Shown here in pieces: positions 1-11,386 of a stretch of 64,000 bases of DNA (within the stretch, counting starts at the first letter, position 1; every line of letters begins with the position of its first letter). The stretch is from Humulus lupulus (taxonomy: Eukaryota > Streptophyta > Magnoliopsida > Rosales > Cannabaceae): positions 53,738,866-53,802,865 of the forward strand of contig NC_084800.1 in NCBI RefSeq assembly GCF_963169125.1. Reading direction: 5' to 3'. The notes under the pieces are model-generated. The model did not search any database. It worked only from the letters and a program-made list of their open reading frames with translations, and was not told the origin of the DNA. The position numbers and the translations under genes are program-made.

Positions 1-87
1 ATTCTCATACCTAACAACAATACTTAATTAATTGGATTGAATCTCTAGGTTTTTCGATTAATACAATATTTTAGATTATTTTTGTAA

Positions 88-406
88 GGGAATTTACTCA
101 TTTGGTACCCTCTATTTTCAATAATGCTCATATGGTACCCTGTATTTTAAAATTATACATATTTGATACCCTAGACTCAAATTTGATAAGATAAAATTGT
201 GTCAATATGATCAAACTGTCATCAGTTATATGTAATTAAGTAATTAAATTTAAATTTGGAACTTACATAATTGATAGCAATTTGATTAAATTGGTAAAAA
301 TTTATTAATTAAATTTGAATTTAGGGTACCAAATATGTACGATTTTAAAATACAGGGTACCAAAATAATACTTTGCAAAAACATAGGTACCAAATGGTTA
401 CCTACC
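88..406. mobile_element. MITE with long terminal inverted repeats
   Basis: The two ends are imperfect inverted copies of each other over roughly 95 bases. Each arm carries three spaced copies of a GGTACC-type motif (TTTGGTACCCT on the left, AGGGTACCAAA on the right) around a short AT-rich centre. There is no coding capacity. Long TIRs at this size suggest a Mutator-like non-autonomous element. I could not fix a target duplication, so the boundaries are good to a few bases. Confidence 0.7.
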
Positions 407-502
407 ATTTTTTTTAATTTGAATAGCAACAATGTTCATCAAATTGAATTTGGTATAACTTTTTTATCATATTAAAACTCTATTGTCTAATCTTTTGAGA
501 GC

Positions 503-1043
503 ATGGTTTGCAAGCTCAAGAAGTTTATCGATGGGCTTTAACAAGCATCAAGGCAGTGGTATCTCCAGTTTGATATGATTGTCACCGCAAATGACTTAGT
601 AGATCAATGTATATACATGAAGGTTAGTGGTTATTTTTCTAGTATTGTATGTTGATGACATTTTGCTTGCATCTAATAATTCTGGCCTATTGTCTGAGAC
701 AAAACAATTGTTGTTTAGCCATTTTGATATGAAGGATCTTGGTGAGGCCTCTTATGTGCTTGAGATTCAGATTCTTCGGGATAAGGATAATGGTATTCTT
801 CATTTATCTCATTATACTTACATTAATCGGATCTTGAAAATATTCAATATTCATTCTTGTTCTCCTCGGAAAGCACCGATAATGAAGGGTGACAACTTCT
901 CAAAGGCCCAATGTCCACAAAATGATAAAGACATAGATTAAATGAAAATTGTTCCTGATGCGTCACTTGTTGTAGGAAACCTGATGTATGCTCAAGTATG
1001 CACATGCCCATATATTGCTTTTGTTGTTGGCGTATTGGGTAGA
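503..1043 (+). pseudogene. Ty1/copia reverse transcriptase remnant (5' part)
   Basis: The sequence encodes recognisable copia RT. A first segment from 503 contains the ASRQWY motif after an in-frame stop. A frameshift near 620 then leads to a segment from 627 to 941 with the YVDDILLAS polymerase motif, followed by a stop. Weak homology continues to about 1038 (NLMYAQVCT). It belongs to the same family as the minus-strand copia element at 31.7-42.5 kb, whose RT has matching motifs. No LTR is seen next to it. The reading frame is interrupted by the solo LTR that starts at 1044 and resumes at 2384. It is a dead fragment. Confidence 0.85.
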
Positions 1044-2378
1044 TGTTAAGCCTAGTTTAGGTGTGTTTTTAGAGTTGTTTTATGTGTTTATTGTTGTTTT
1101 GTGCAGAATTATGCTTGATTTGTGTTGTTTTATGTACTTTGGACTTGGCAGGTGAATTGGATGATAATTAAGGAAATTGGAGCAAGAAACGGTGATTTTT
1201 GGGGAGTTTTTGAAGTATTTTTGAAGTTGGATTAGCATAGCTGCACAATGTTGATGGGCAGCCGCGCCATTGGATTTTTAAGGATTTTTCGCTTTAGGCA
1301 CTAGTGCCCCTGCACCATTAATAGCGCCCACGCGCTATGTAAGGTCAGAGAAGCGTAAAAACTCAAATCGAAGTAGCGCCCCTGCGCCACTTCGAAGGAA
1401 AATTATATTTTGAGCGTTTTAGCGAGGGTTTTTTTGGTCTTTTCACATGTAATCATTAGGACTCTATAAAAACACATTAAGAACGTCTTTTATCAGTCTC
1501 TGAACCCTAGGGAATTGTGAGAACCTCTACGGAGTTTGGCATAAACGCTTCAATTGTCTTCAATTCTTCTATTTTGTTTCTCACTATTTTCTGGTTTTTA
1601 TGTTTTTTCTTTTTATTTGGATGTTAATTATTATGATGTTGAACAACTAAGTTATTTTTTTAGGGTGTTAATGGATTTTCCTGAATCTTTATTTTAAATT
1701 AATGCAAGTTTTATGATTTCAATTTTATCTTGTGATTTATTCAATTTGAATCTAATACTTGTGAATGATTGATCACCATTGACATGAAATATATGATTTT
1801 GATTCGAAATCTGAGAAGTGAGAATTGAGAATTGAATATGCTGTAATTCAATGAACATAGATTTCATATTAGGACGAGAGTGCTTGTGTGGTCTATGTAG
1901 TTTTATGGTTGTTAATCTTAATGCCTATCTTATGTATATTTATCACAAAGATGTAGAAAAATTGCATAGGATTGAGATTTATATATCCTAGTACAAATAT
2001 AAGTTATCATTGTTGACCTGCTATTACAAGTGAAAATTTAATAGTAAGATTTGTGTTAATAAGAATTAGAGGGGATGGTTGATGAAATTGATTGCCCTAG
2101 ATTTTAATCCATTGAATTTTCTTAACGTTGTTTATTTTCAGTTCTTGAAGTTAATTTCAGTTTTTGTTTTAGTTTTTTAGTTAATTCTTGTGACTCGATT
2201 GTCATTAGCCAAATAAAAATAGGAGTTAATTCTTGGTACTTAATATATAGTCATTGTAGAAACGATCTCACTTACTCTTTATTATAGTCCTTAATATATA
2301 GTCCTTGTAGAAACGATCTCACTTACTATTTATTACTTGTTACAATTACATGCACTTGCGTATCGATTTTACACAACA
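1044..2378 (+). mobile_element. Solo LTR inserted in the copia remnant
   Basis: This 1335-bp block starts TGTTAAG and ends CACAACA. It is flanked by a perfect 5-bp duplication, GTAGA (1039-1043 and 2379-2383). Removing it rejoins the copia reading frame (...GRYL...), which proves an insertion. A TATA-like CTATAAAA lies near 1464. At 1260-1400 it carries a cluster of GCGC-rich motifs (AGCGCCC, GCGCTA) like those in the Tekay-family LTRs downstream. It has no ORF. The lineage is uncertain; the long, T-rich LTR looks like Ty3/gypsy. Confidence 0.85.
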
Positions 2379-2860
2379 GTAGATACTTGAGTGTTCCTAG
2401 ACTTAGTCACTGGAAAGCGGTTAAGAAAGTTATGAGGTATTTTCTGGGTACTAAGGATCATATGTTGACTTACCGGTTAGTGGACACTCTTGATATAGTT
2501 GGGTTTAGTGAGACCGATTATGCAGGATGTGTGGATGATAAAAAATCAATTTTATGCTACATCTACATGATGGCTGAATGAACTGTTTCGTGAAAAATGT
2601 GAAGCAGACATTCACACATTTCTCTACGATAGAGGTAGAGTATATGACATGTTATTAGGCTACTTGTCAAGCAATATGGTTGCAGAATTTTATTTCAGTA
2701 TTGGATGTTGTAGACTCTATTTCGGAGCTGCTGAAATTATACTGTGACAACTCTGCGGCTGTAGCTTTCTCTAAGAACAATCAGAATACTTCTCGCTCAA
2801 AACATATTAATATAAAATACTATTTCGTTAGCATATCCACTTACAATATCCAATTACAAA
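2379..2860 (+). pseudogene. Ty1/copia RT/RNase H remnant (3' part)
   Basis: This continues the fragment at 503-1043. The frame from 2387 to 2581 matches the end of copia RT and the start of RNase H (HWKAVKKVMRY, YAGCVDDKKS). A segment at 2680-2830 in another frame gives LYCDNSAAVAFS and SRSKHINIKY. At least one frameshift and several stops separate them. Recognisable homology ends near 2850 and no 3' LTR follows. Confidence 0.8.
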
Positions 2861-5109
2861 AGGCTTATATATAGAATACGATTGGATAAGAGTGAAATCG
2901 ATGGTTAATAAATAAATTCATATTGTATTTTAAAATTTTAACACTATCCCGTGAAATAAAACACAAAGGCAGAGAAACACATAATAATCTTTCTTTTCTT
3001 ATATTTTTGTTTTATGTCCATTACTTTTTTTTTTTGCTCGCTTATGTTTATTACTTTTTAGGTTATAAGCGTATCGAATAAAAAAAAAGCGCATTTACAG
3101 TTGATGAACGACATTCTTTATTGATTTAACAAACGATGTCGTTTTATCAAACAACTATTTTCCTGGCCAGGCTGTTTGTTGCAGTCCCCACATCTTTGGT
3201 CCAACTCTACAAAAAATGTGGCCCCAAGACAAGATAGGACCTTGTTTAATCTTTAAGACCGACATTTTTTTTTCTTCTATTTTTTGTTTAATGCACAGAC
3301 CCAACTTTTAGTTATTATTTTTTTTATGAAAAAAAGCTTTTAGTTAATAATTTATTTTCCAGCATATATATATTTTTTATATGACAGTATATATGTATAT
3401 ATCTTTTTTCTTTTTTCTTTTTTTCATTTAAGTCTCTATCCACCGTTTGAAATTTTTTAACTACAAATTCGTTTAAAACCAAACCCACCAGAAAGCTCAC
3501 CTTTTTTGGTACATGTAATAAAAGATAGTAATTTTGAACTTAATTTAATTGTATACCAATAAGTGGGAGTGATCTATAGTATTATATATCATAAAAGGGA
3601 ATTGACTATAATTAGTCACATTTCAAAATTCTCTACATAGTCTAAACATGATGATGAGCAACTTTACCCAAATAAAGGACTAGACATCAATAAATAATGG
3701 GAATAAATAATTAGTTAAATCATAATTATTTCTCCGACCTTTTCACTTTATTTTTTCTTTTTCATTTTTCTAAAAATGAAGTATCATCTAACAACACATA
3801 AAATTAATTTAAATAAAAAATTACAATCTTTGCTATCAGAGAAAGCCATGAAAATGAAAGAAAAAATATATATTAATTTAAAAGAAATGTGCAAGTGTAA
3901 CAAACGACAGCACCACTCCAGCCATTGAAGAAGCTTGGAGGACACTTCCTCTTTGTGGTCAGTAGCTAAACATGTGTCTTTCTTCCTCCAACTACTAGTC
4001 CCTTTTACTCCAAATTATCAAGTTATTATTATCATTTTTTTTTTCAGAAACATTATTGATTAATATATATATAAATATAACATCTTACTCTCTTTTTAAA
4101 AAATTTCAATAATTGAACAATTTTTTGTTTTAAAAAAAAAAATTGCAGTTGCAATCCTCGTGTGAATCTCTTCTCAAATATCCAACTACCCAAATAATTC
4201 ATTAAAAAAAAAAAGTTTCTTTGAGTTTCAGCAAAAACTTTTTTTTTTTTAAAGAAGAAAAAAAAAACATTTGAAACTCATGAAAATGTTTACTCTTTTT
4301 CAAATGAGTGGGGTACAGTACGGACAATTGTGGGACAGGAAGGAGATAAACACTACACTTCAAATTATATCTTTTTCATTATCACTACAAAAACCACTTT
4401 TGGTGCCCAACCTTGTTATGATATTGGAGGACCGGTAATTGTCATGCTTTTTAAATTGAATAATAATAATAATTATTATTATTATAATATTTTGTCCAAA
4501 ATGTTTGATCATTATGCATTAATATTTGGTTTAATCAATAATTTAATTAATTAAAATTAAATGGCATAATAGAGGGTAAAGGGGGATGAGTTAAAAAGGT
4601 GAGGAATTTGAAATTGAGGCTCCTCGTGTAAGTGAAAAGGCTCCTTTATTAGCAAATGTAAACCCCAATTATTATTTAGCAATAGAGGAATACAAAGTAA
4701 CCTAATTATTATAGTCACCGTTTTTTTAACATGCACTCACATAAAAAGCAGCGTTACACTACTGCAGTTATTATTCTCTTGACTTTTATGTTTGGTAACT
4801 ACTAACATTAATGTAATTGTCTTTAACTTTAACATTTAACATTGCTTTCAGATACAAAAATAAATAATAATAATAATAATGTTTACATCTTAATTACATG
4901 TATGTAATACTGCATAACAAATAAAAAACTGATGGGTATGATTTTGCATATTTTTTCATTGTCGATCTCACATTCTTAATATGTATACTCTATCTCTAAC
5001 CATGTTTTATAATATGACTTTTTAATTTTTAAAATTAATTGTTTAGTTGTGAGATATTTTAGTACCCAAAACAGAGAGAGAAAAATCATGTCAATAACAC
5101 CATTCTATT
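2861..5109. other. AT-rich intergenic sequence
   Basis: No gene is seen. The sequence has long A and T runs and short microsatellites: AAT repeats near 4460 and 4867, and a TA run near 3365. The ORFs here are short, composed of low-complexity codons, and unconvincing. Confidence 0.6.
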
Positions 5110-5586
5110 TAGGGTTGTGCTAAAAAATTTGCATCCCGCCCAAACCAACCTAAAAGAATCGACAAAAAATGCAATCCGAAAAATCTGACTTTTATTTCAA
5201 ATTGCACAATTATTATATTGGTCGGGTTAAAATTTTGGGCAACCCGCCTAATTAAGAATTTGTCTATTTATTTAATTATTAATTATATATATATAAAATA
5301 AAATTCAACTTAAATTTTTTATAAAAAAAAAATCCTATATTTTAAAGTAACAATTATTTTAGTTACAAATACAAACTAAAAATAGAGAAAATAATAAAAA
5401 AAATTAGTGAAAATTGTGTTTTTTAGAAAAACAAATGTAAAAAAAAAGTTACTTGCCTAAACCGATAGTCGGGTTGAACTTCAATTTTTTTAATTGGGTG
5501 AGTTACAGATTGAAAAGTATCAATACAATTATAAGTTTGAGTTTGTCAAAAATTCACCTAACCCGCTCACTAATGAATACCTCTAC
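5110..5586. mobile_element. Non-autonomous hAT-like repeat (CCCGCC/GGGTCGG type)
   Basis: The left end reads TAGGGTTGTGC followed by CATCCCGCCCAAACC. The right end reads ACCCGCTCAC, then AATACCTCTA. GGTCGGGTTA and GTCGGGTTGAA lie between. This arrangement of CCCG-rich subterminal motifs around an AT-rich core is typical of a common plant hAT-derived repeat. The termini are degenerate and the boundaries approximate. Confidence 0.45.
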
Positions 5587-7230
5587 TTCTATTTGAAGAA
5601 GAAAATGTATGCCCCGTGTATTTCTTTATCATTAAACATTTTTTTAAGGATTCTTTTTAAAGAAATATATATGCATACATATGACTACCTATAAGAAATG
5701 AATGCTTTTTAAATAATAAACGTAATAATTTTAACAAAGCCTTGTGTAATGTAATCATAGATGAATTTAGACATTTTATATAAAACTAATAAAATTTATA
5801 AAATCAACTGACATAATCTAACATTCACTATTATGCAAAATGCACCATTACTTTCATTTTCTTTTATGATGGTGTATCTCATCCGAAACACCAATAATAT
5901 TAAATACTATTTAAATTAAAGAAATAGTAGAAGAAGAATGAGATAGGTTGGTATTGTAAAAATAAAATAATAAAGAGTATTGGTGTATAATATTATCATT
6001 AGTGGTGCTCATAAATAATTTAGTATTTTTTTTATAATAATTATTAAATTAAAATATGTGAAATTTAATATTAAATTAAATTAATAATAATATGAGTATA
6101 CTATTTTATGTCTGGAAGTATTTCTCAATAATAAAAATAAAAAAGAGGGAGAGATAGTGGTTTTTGGTGTATTGCTGTTGTAAAGAGCACGACTTCAATG
6201 ATTGCAGCCACGCCCCAATCATTCGTTTTAAGGCAGAGAATAGAGATGGAGTACGTTTCCTAAGTACGTTGTCATATTGTATGGACTACACGTGCTTTTC
6301 TCTCCTCATATATATACACACACTACTTCTTCTTCTTCTTCTTCTTTTCTTTTTTAAAATTAAATTATTTATTAACTTACCAATCAAATTAAACGCCTCT
6401 CGTGTCGTTTCTAAACAAAAATATTAATTGATAATTATGGACGTACTCTAACTCTATAATGTATTTCTTAATTTTTAAAACGTTTGTAACCATCCATTTG
6501 GAGAAAATGGTCTATTATGGATTTCGTTTCAATTATTGATAACATTTGTTAATATCGTTCTCACTAGCTAGCTTGGTGTTGACGTATTCCAATTTGAACT
6601 AGAAAACATGTATGAATTTGTGAGTTATTAATGAATAAATTAATTAAAAAAGGATTTAGTTATACGTGTTATGGAGTACAGTTTCTACTAATACCACGGC
6701 ACACCCCCATTAAATTTACTTTCCTATTTTGATCTTTAGAAGTAATAAGAACTTATATCCTATCATTTATAATACACCTTATATTATTCTTTATATCCTT
6801 TAAATATTATAATTTATATTCATTTCAAATATAAAAAATAAGAGAGTTATTAATTAAAAATGTTTATAATATGAATATATAATTTTTTTTAAAATATAGA
6901 GAATTGCAGTAGCAAAAATGTAAAAAAAAGTTGCATTTTATAAAATATGATGGGTTACTATTTTTAACTCCATTTATTTATATTTGGATGAAAACTCTCT
7001 TATACAAAATCATTAATAGTGCTCTTAGTTTGTTTTTAAAAATAAGTAATAATAATAACAGTTAATATTGAAATAAACTAAAAAAAACAGTAAATATTTA
7101 CACACTTTTGATTTTATAATAGTACTATTACAACTATTCTTTAAAGCAATCTCTTGAAAATTTTGATGTTAATTATGCTTCACTTTTAAAGGTGGAAAAC
7201 AAATAAAATGTGAAAACAAATAAATCAAGA
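5587..7230. other. AT-rich intergenic sequence with decayed short repeats
   Basis: No gene is seen. There is a CTT microsatellite near 6325-6350. Sequences around 5840-6020 (GGTGTATCTC and TTGGTGTATAAT) and 6700-7020 look like worn MITE ends, but I could not pair their termini with confidence. Confidence 0.5.
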
Positions 7231-7553
7231 TTGTGTTTGGTAAAAATTTTATTTTTTAATTTTTTAAACATAAAAATAGAAATATTATTTTATTTTTATT
7301 TCTTTATTTTTTAAAAATAAAAATATGTTTGATAACTATTTTTTGTTTGTTTTAAAAAACAAAAAATAATAAACAAGTTTGATAACTTTTATTTTTATTT
7401 TTTGTGTAACAATATAATGTGTTGATTTGAAGAAAAGAAGAAAAAAAAAAAGTCGAAAACGGTTTAAAAAAATTTTGAAAGTAAAAAAATTATATTTTTA
7501 AAATTTAATAAATTTAAAAAAATAATAAATAAAAATAGAGTTACCAAACACAT
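7231..7553 (+). mobile_element. MITE, left arm of a large fold-back
   Basis: It begins TGTGTTTGGTAA and ends TTACCAAACACA, so it has its own short terminal inverted repeats. It is present again in inverted orientation at 7629-7957. It is extremely AT-rich and non-coding. Confidence 0.7.
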
Positions 7554-7554
7554 T

Positions 7555-8052
7555 ATGGTGTTGTTTGGTAACACTTAAAAAAAAAAAATTTTATTTAATT
7601 AATTAAAATTTTGATAATTAAACAGAAAATGTGTTTGGTAACTCTATTTTTATTTATTATTTTTCTAAATTTTAATTAAAATTTATTAAATTTTGAAAAT
7701 AGAATTTTTTCACTTTCAATTTTTTTTTTAAACAGTTTTCAATTTTTTTTTTCTTCTCTTCTTCAAATCAATACCTCATATTGTTAAGCAAAAAAATAAA
7801 AATAAAAATTATCAAACGCGTTTATTATTTTTTGTTTTTAAAAACAAAAAACAAAAATAGTTACCAAACATATTTTTATTTTTTAAAAATAAAGAAATAA
7901 AATAATATTTCCATTTTGTGTTTAAAAAATTCAAAAACAAAAATTTTACCAAACGGATCTGTATCTTTAATAGTCAAATTTTTAATTAATTAAATAAAAA
8001 ATTATTTTTTTAAGTGTTTCTTATTAAAAAAAATTAAGTGTTACTAAATACT
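7555..8052. mobile_element. Second MITE with a nested inverted copy of the first
   Basis: The outer ends GTTTGGTAACACTTAA (about 7563) and AAGTGTTACTAAAT (about 8036-8049) are inverted repeats that continue through matching TTAATTAATTAA stretches. Inside lies 7629-7957, an inverted copy of the MITE at 7231-7553 (starts GTGTTTGGTAACTC, ends TTTTACCAAAC). The whole 7231-7957 unit can fold into arms of about 325 bp with a loop of about 75 bp. Confidence 0.6.
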
Positions 8053-8930
8053 TAACGGAAGTTAACGGAAGTATACACTAATGTTACTTTTTATTTCTTA
8101 TTAATATTTATTTCAACATTTTGCCTACATTTTACTCAAATATCTAATATATAAAAATATTATAAAAAGAAACGAGTACATTATAAAATTTAAAAAATGT
8201 AACATGAAAAAGAGTACTCACTACTCAAAATACAACTTGTATTTAATTTTTTAAAAAATACTTCACTACAATTACAGTACAAATAAAATGATTTTTTTTT
8301 GTTATATTATCCTTGCTGTTTGGACAAAAAAATGCTGATACTTTTAGATTTTGTAAAGGATTTTCATTTTGTTTTCGTTTTACTCTTCGTACTGTTATTT
8401 TCGAAATAGTTTTATACACCTATTTTTTAGTGTAAGTACTATTGTCGATCGGATCAAGCAATCTAATACTGCCAAAAAAAAACGTCTGTTAGAAAAATAC
8501 AAAAATGATTGTAATTACATCAAAATTCATATCAAATGAAGTACGATCAAATTTCCATTGTATATATAATTAGTATAAGACATAAGTGGAAGAAAAAAAG
8601 AGAGATACTAATAAGTAATTGACGGTAAAACTCTATTTTTTTTACCTTTTACTATACTTAATTCTTTATTCTTGTTTTTTTTGCCGGCAATACTTCTCAA
8701 TCATCCATTCTGTTCGCAAATTTACAGTCTTTGTTAAGTTTTGATGTTAACTGTCAGCGAAGACAGGTGACTGTCTCTTATTCGTCCACATCATAATTTA
8801 TTAATTATTTATTTTAAAAATTTATTAAAGAGTATTTCAATGAAATAAAATTTAAAAATATAATTTTAATTTAAAAATAAATAAAAACACAATTTATTTA
8901 AAACTTCGTTTTATTAAATTAAAGAAAAAA
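8053..8930. other. AT-rich intergenic sequence
   Basis: No gene is recognised. The stretch around 8745-8790 has GACAGGTGACTGTC and a TCCACATCATAATTTATTAATT motif, which resembles subterminal sequence of long-TIR Mutator-like elements. A matching right end is not present. Confidence 0.4.
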
Positions 8931-9400
8931 CAAAAGAAAAATCTAAACCAAAAAAATTGGATCGACAGCCATGGAGATTACTCCCTCCCGTTCTTCACTT
9001 TTCTGCACCTCCCATTCTTCTTCTTTTTGAAGGTTGGTCGGCACCCATAGAGATCTGGGCGACTGGGGCGGCGGTGAGAAGTGGGCGGCAAGATTTGAGA
9101 TGGGGTGATGGGATCTGAGGAAGGGCGGTGGGAACTGGTGCTTCATCGACGTCGGCAAGGTGGTGGTGGTGGTGGTGGTGGTGCAAGGCATCCGAGTTCA
9201 TGGGCAGGTGGTGGTGCTGTGCGGGATTTTCATTTTTTGGGTGTTCATGGACAATGAAAGAGGGAGAATAATAAGAAGAAGAACATAGGTAGATATGACT
9301 TTGCATATTTGGGTTTGCGGAAGGGTCAAGGTCTGATTTTATTTTACTTTGTTTTGAAAATTTTGGTGGAAGCTTAATGTTGATGTTGGTGAGGATTATC
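8931..9400. other. GC-rich island, possible captured (Pack-MULE-like) fragment
   Basis: GC content jumps abruptly from very AT-rich flank. A CT-rich stretch is followed by G-rich sequence with a GGT repeat at about 9160-9184. Overlapping ORFs exist on the minus strand (His-rich and Pro-rich), but none looks like a known protein. The contrast and composition resemble the interior of the Mutator-like element at 19.1-20.4 kb. The right side runs into the truncated Ty3/gypsy pol at about 9440. Confidence 0.35.
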
Positions 9401-9439
9401 AGATTGCTTAGCATAAGAGGGTTAAGGGACGATGTTGGT

Positions 9440-11350
9440 GTTGGTGAAGATTATCATATTGTTGTTTATTGCGATGCATCGAGGTTGGGCTTAAGCTGTG
9501 TGTTGATGCAGAATGAGAATATTATAGCTTATGCATCACGACAGCTGAAGGAGTATAAGCAGCGGTATCCTACTCATGATTTGGAGTTGGCAGCAGTGGT
9601 TTTTGCACTGAAGATTTGGCGGCACTATCTATATGGGGAGAAGTGTGAGGTGTACACTGACCATAAGAGCCTGAAGTATTTCTTTACACAGAAGGACCTG
9701 AATATGAGACAGAGGCGTTGGCTGGAGCTGGTAAAGGATTATGATTGTGATATTCTTTACCATTCGGGGAAAGCCAATGTGGTGGCGGATGCTTTGAGCC
9801 GCAGAGGTCCAGGTCAGTTGTATAGCTCTGTTCAGATCTCAAGGGAGTTAGACGATGAGATGGTTAGAGCAGGGATAGAGTTGGTGGTGGGCCGGTTGGC
9901 TAATGTTACTCTGCAGTCAACCCTGCTAGAGCGGATCAGAGAGGGGCAGTTGACAGACGCTCAGTTACAGAGGGTTAGAGAGGATGTCTTAGCGGGAGAA
10001 TCTAAAGACTATTCAGTTTCTGAGGTTGGTTTACTTCGGTATCAGGGGCGGATTTGTGTTCCAACTGATGAGGGGATCAGACGTGAGATACTAGATGAGT
10101 CCCATACGACGCCGTACTCACTTCATCTGGGTACCACGAAGATGTATCAGGATTTGCAGACTTTATATTGGTGGCCCGGGATGAAGAAGGATGTGGTAGA
10201 GTACGTTGCCAGATGCTTAACCTGTCAACAGGTAAAAGCTGAGCATCAGCGACCAGCAGGGTTGCTTCAGCCTTTGGGTATTCCTGAATGGAAATGGGAG
10301 GACATTACCATGGATTTTGTGGGAGGCTTACCCAGGACAGTAGGACTTCATGACTCAGTATGGGTGATAGTGGATAGATACACCAAGTCAGCCCATTTCC
10401 TTCCAGTAAGGTCGACATATACTGTGGATCAGTATGCTGAGTTGTATGTGAAGGAGATCGTATGTCTCCATGGGGTTCCTAAGTCTATAGTGTCAGACCG
10501 AGATCCTATCTTCACTTCCAAGTTTAGGGGTGGTTTGCAGAAAGCTCTGGGGACTCAGTTGAAGTTCAGTACAGCTTTTCATCCTCAGACTGATGGACAG
10601 TCTGAGAGGACGATCTAGGTGCTAGAGGATATGCTCAGAGCATATGTGATTGATTTTCAGGGTTCATGGAGTAAGTACCTTCTGTTGATTGAGTTCTCGT
10701 ATAACAATAGCTATCAATCAACGATTGGAGTGGCTCCCTATGAGATGTTATATGGGAGGAAGTGTAGATCGTCCATTCATTGGGATGAGATGGATGAGAG
10801 GAGATATTTGGGGCCAGATATGGTTCAGAAGACAAGTGAGGCCATAGAAAAGATCCGGGCTAGGATGCTCTCATCTCATAGTAGACAGAAAAGCTACGCT
10901 GATCCTAAGCGTAGGGATGTGGAGTTCCAGGTTGGGGACCACGTCTTTCTCCGAGTTTCACCATTGCGAGGGGTGAGGAGGTTTGGAAAGAAGGGCAAGC
11001 TAAGCCCTAGATTCATTGGACCATTCGAGATCCTGGAAAGGATTGGTCAGGTGGCTTACAGGTTAGCTTTGCCACCATCGTTGTCTGGAGTTCATGATGT
11101 GTTCCATGTCTCCATGCTTCAGAAGTATGTCTCAGATGTGACTCATGTGTTGAGGTATGAAGATCTGGAGTTGCAAGCGGATTTAGCTTATGAGGAGCAA
11201 CCGGTTCAGATCTTGGATCGGAAAGATAAAGTGTTGCGGAATAAGACGATTCCTCTGGTTAAAGTGCTGTGGAAGAATAGTAAGGTCGAGGAGGCGACCT
11301 GGGAGCTTGAGACAGCGATGCGGGATCAGTATCCCGAGTTGTTCAGGTAA
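9440..11350 (+). pseudogene. Ty3/gypsy (Del/Tekay type) pol: RNase H, integrase, chromodomain-like tail
   Basis: The reading frame begins inside RNase H ([15 protein letters not shown], then ASRQLKEY and ADALSRR). It passes through the integrase zinc finger (His residues before YWWPGM, then CLTCQQ), the integrase core (MDFVGG, SDRDPIF, DGQSERT) and a C-terminal chromodomain-like region ending near PELFR. The protease, most of RT and gag are missing, so the element is 5'-truncated at about 9440. One in-frame TAG at 10616-10618 interrupts the core right after DGQSERTI; the frame continues unchanged to 11350. Related elements usually have Gln here, so a C-to-T change is likely. A purine-rich tract and an LTR follow directly. 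Confidence 0.9.
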
Positions 11351-11386
11351 ATTTCGAGGACAAAATTCTCATTAGGAGGGGATAGT

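Noticed and set aside
8943..9414. His-rich and Pro-rich minus-strand ORFs
   Set aside because: They depend on a GGT microsatellite and show no domain.
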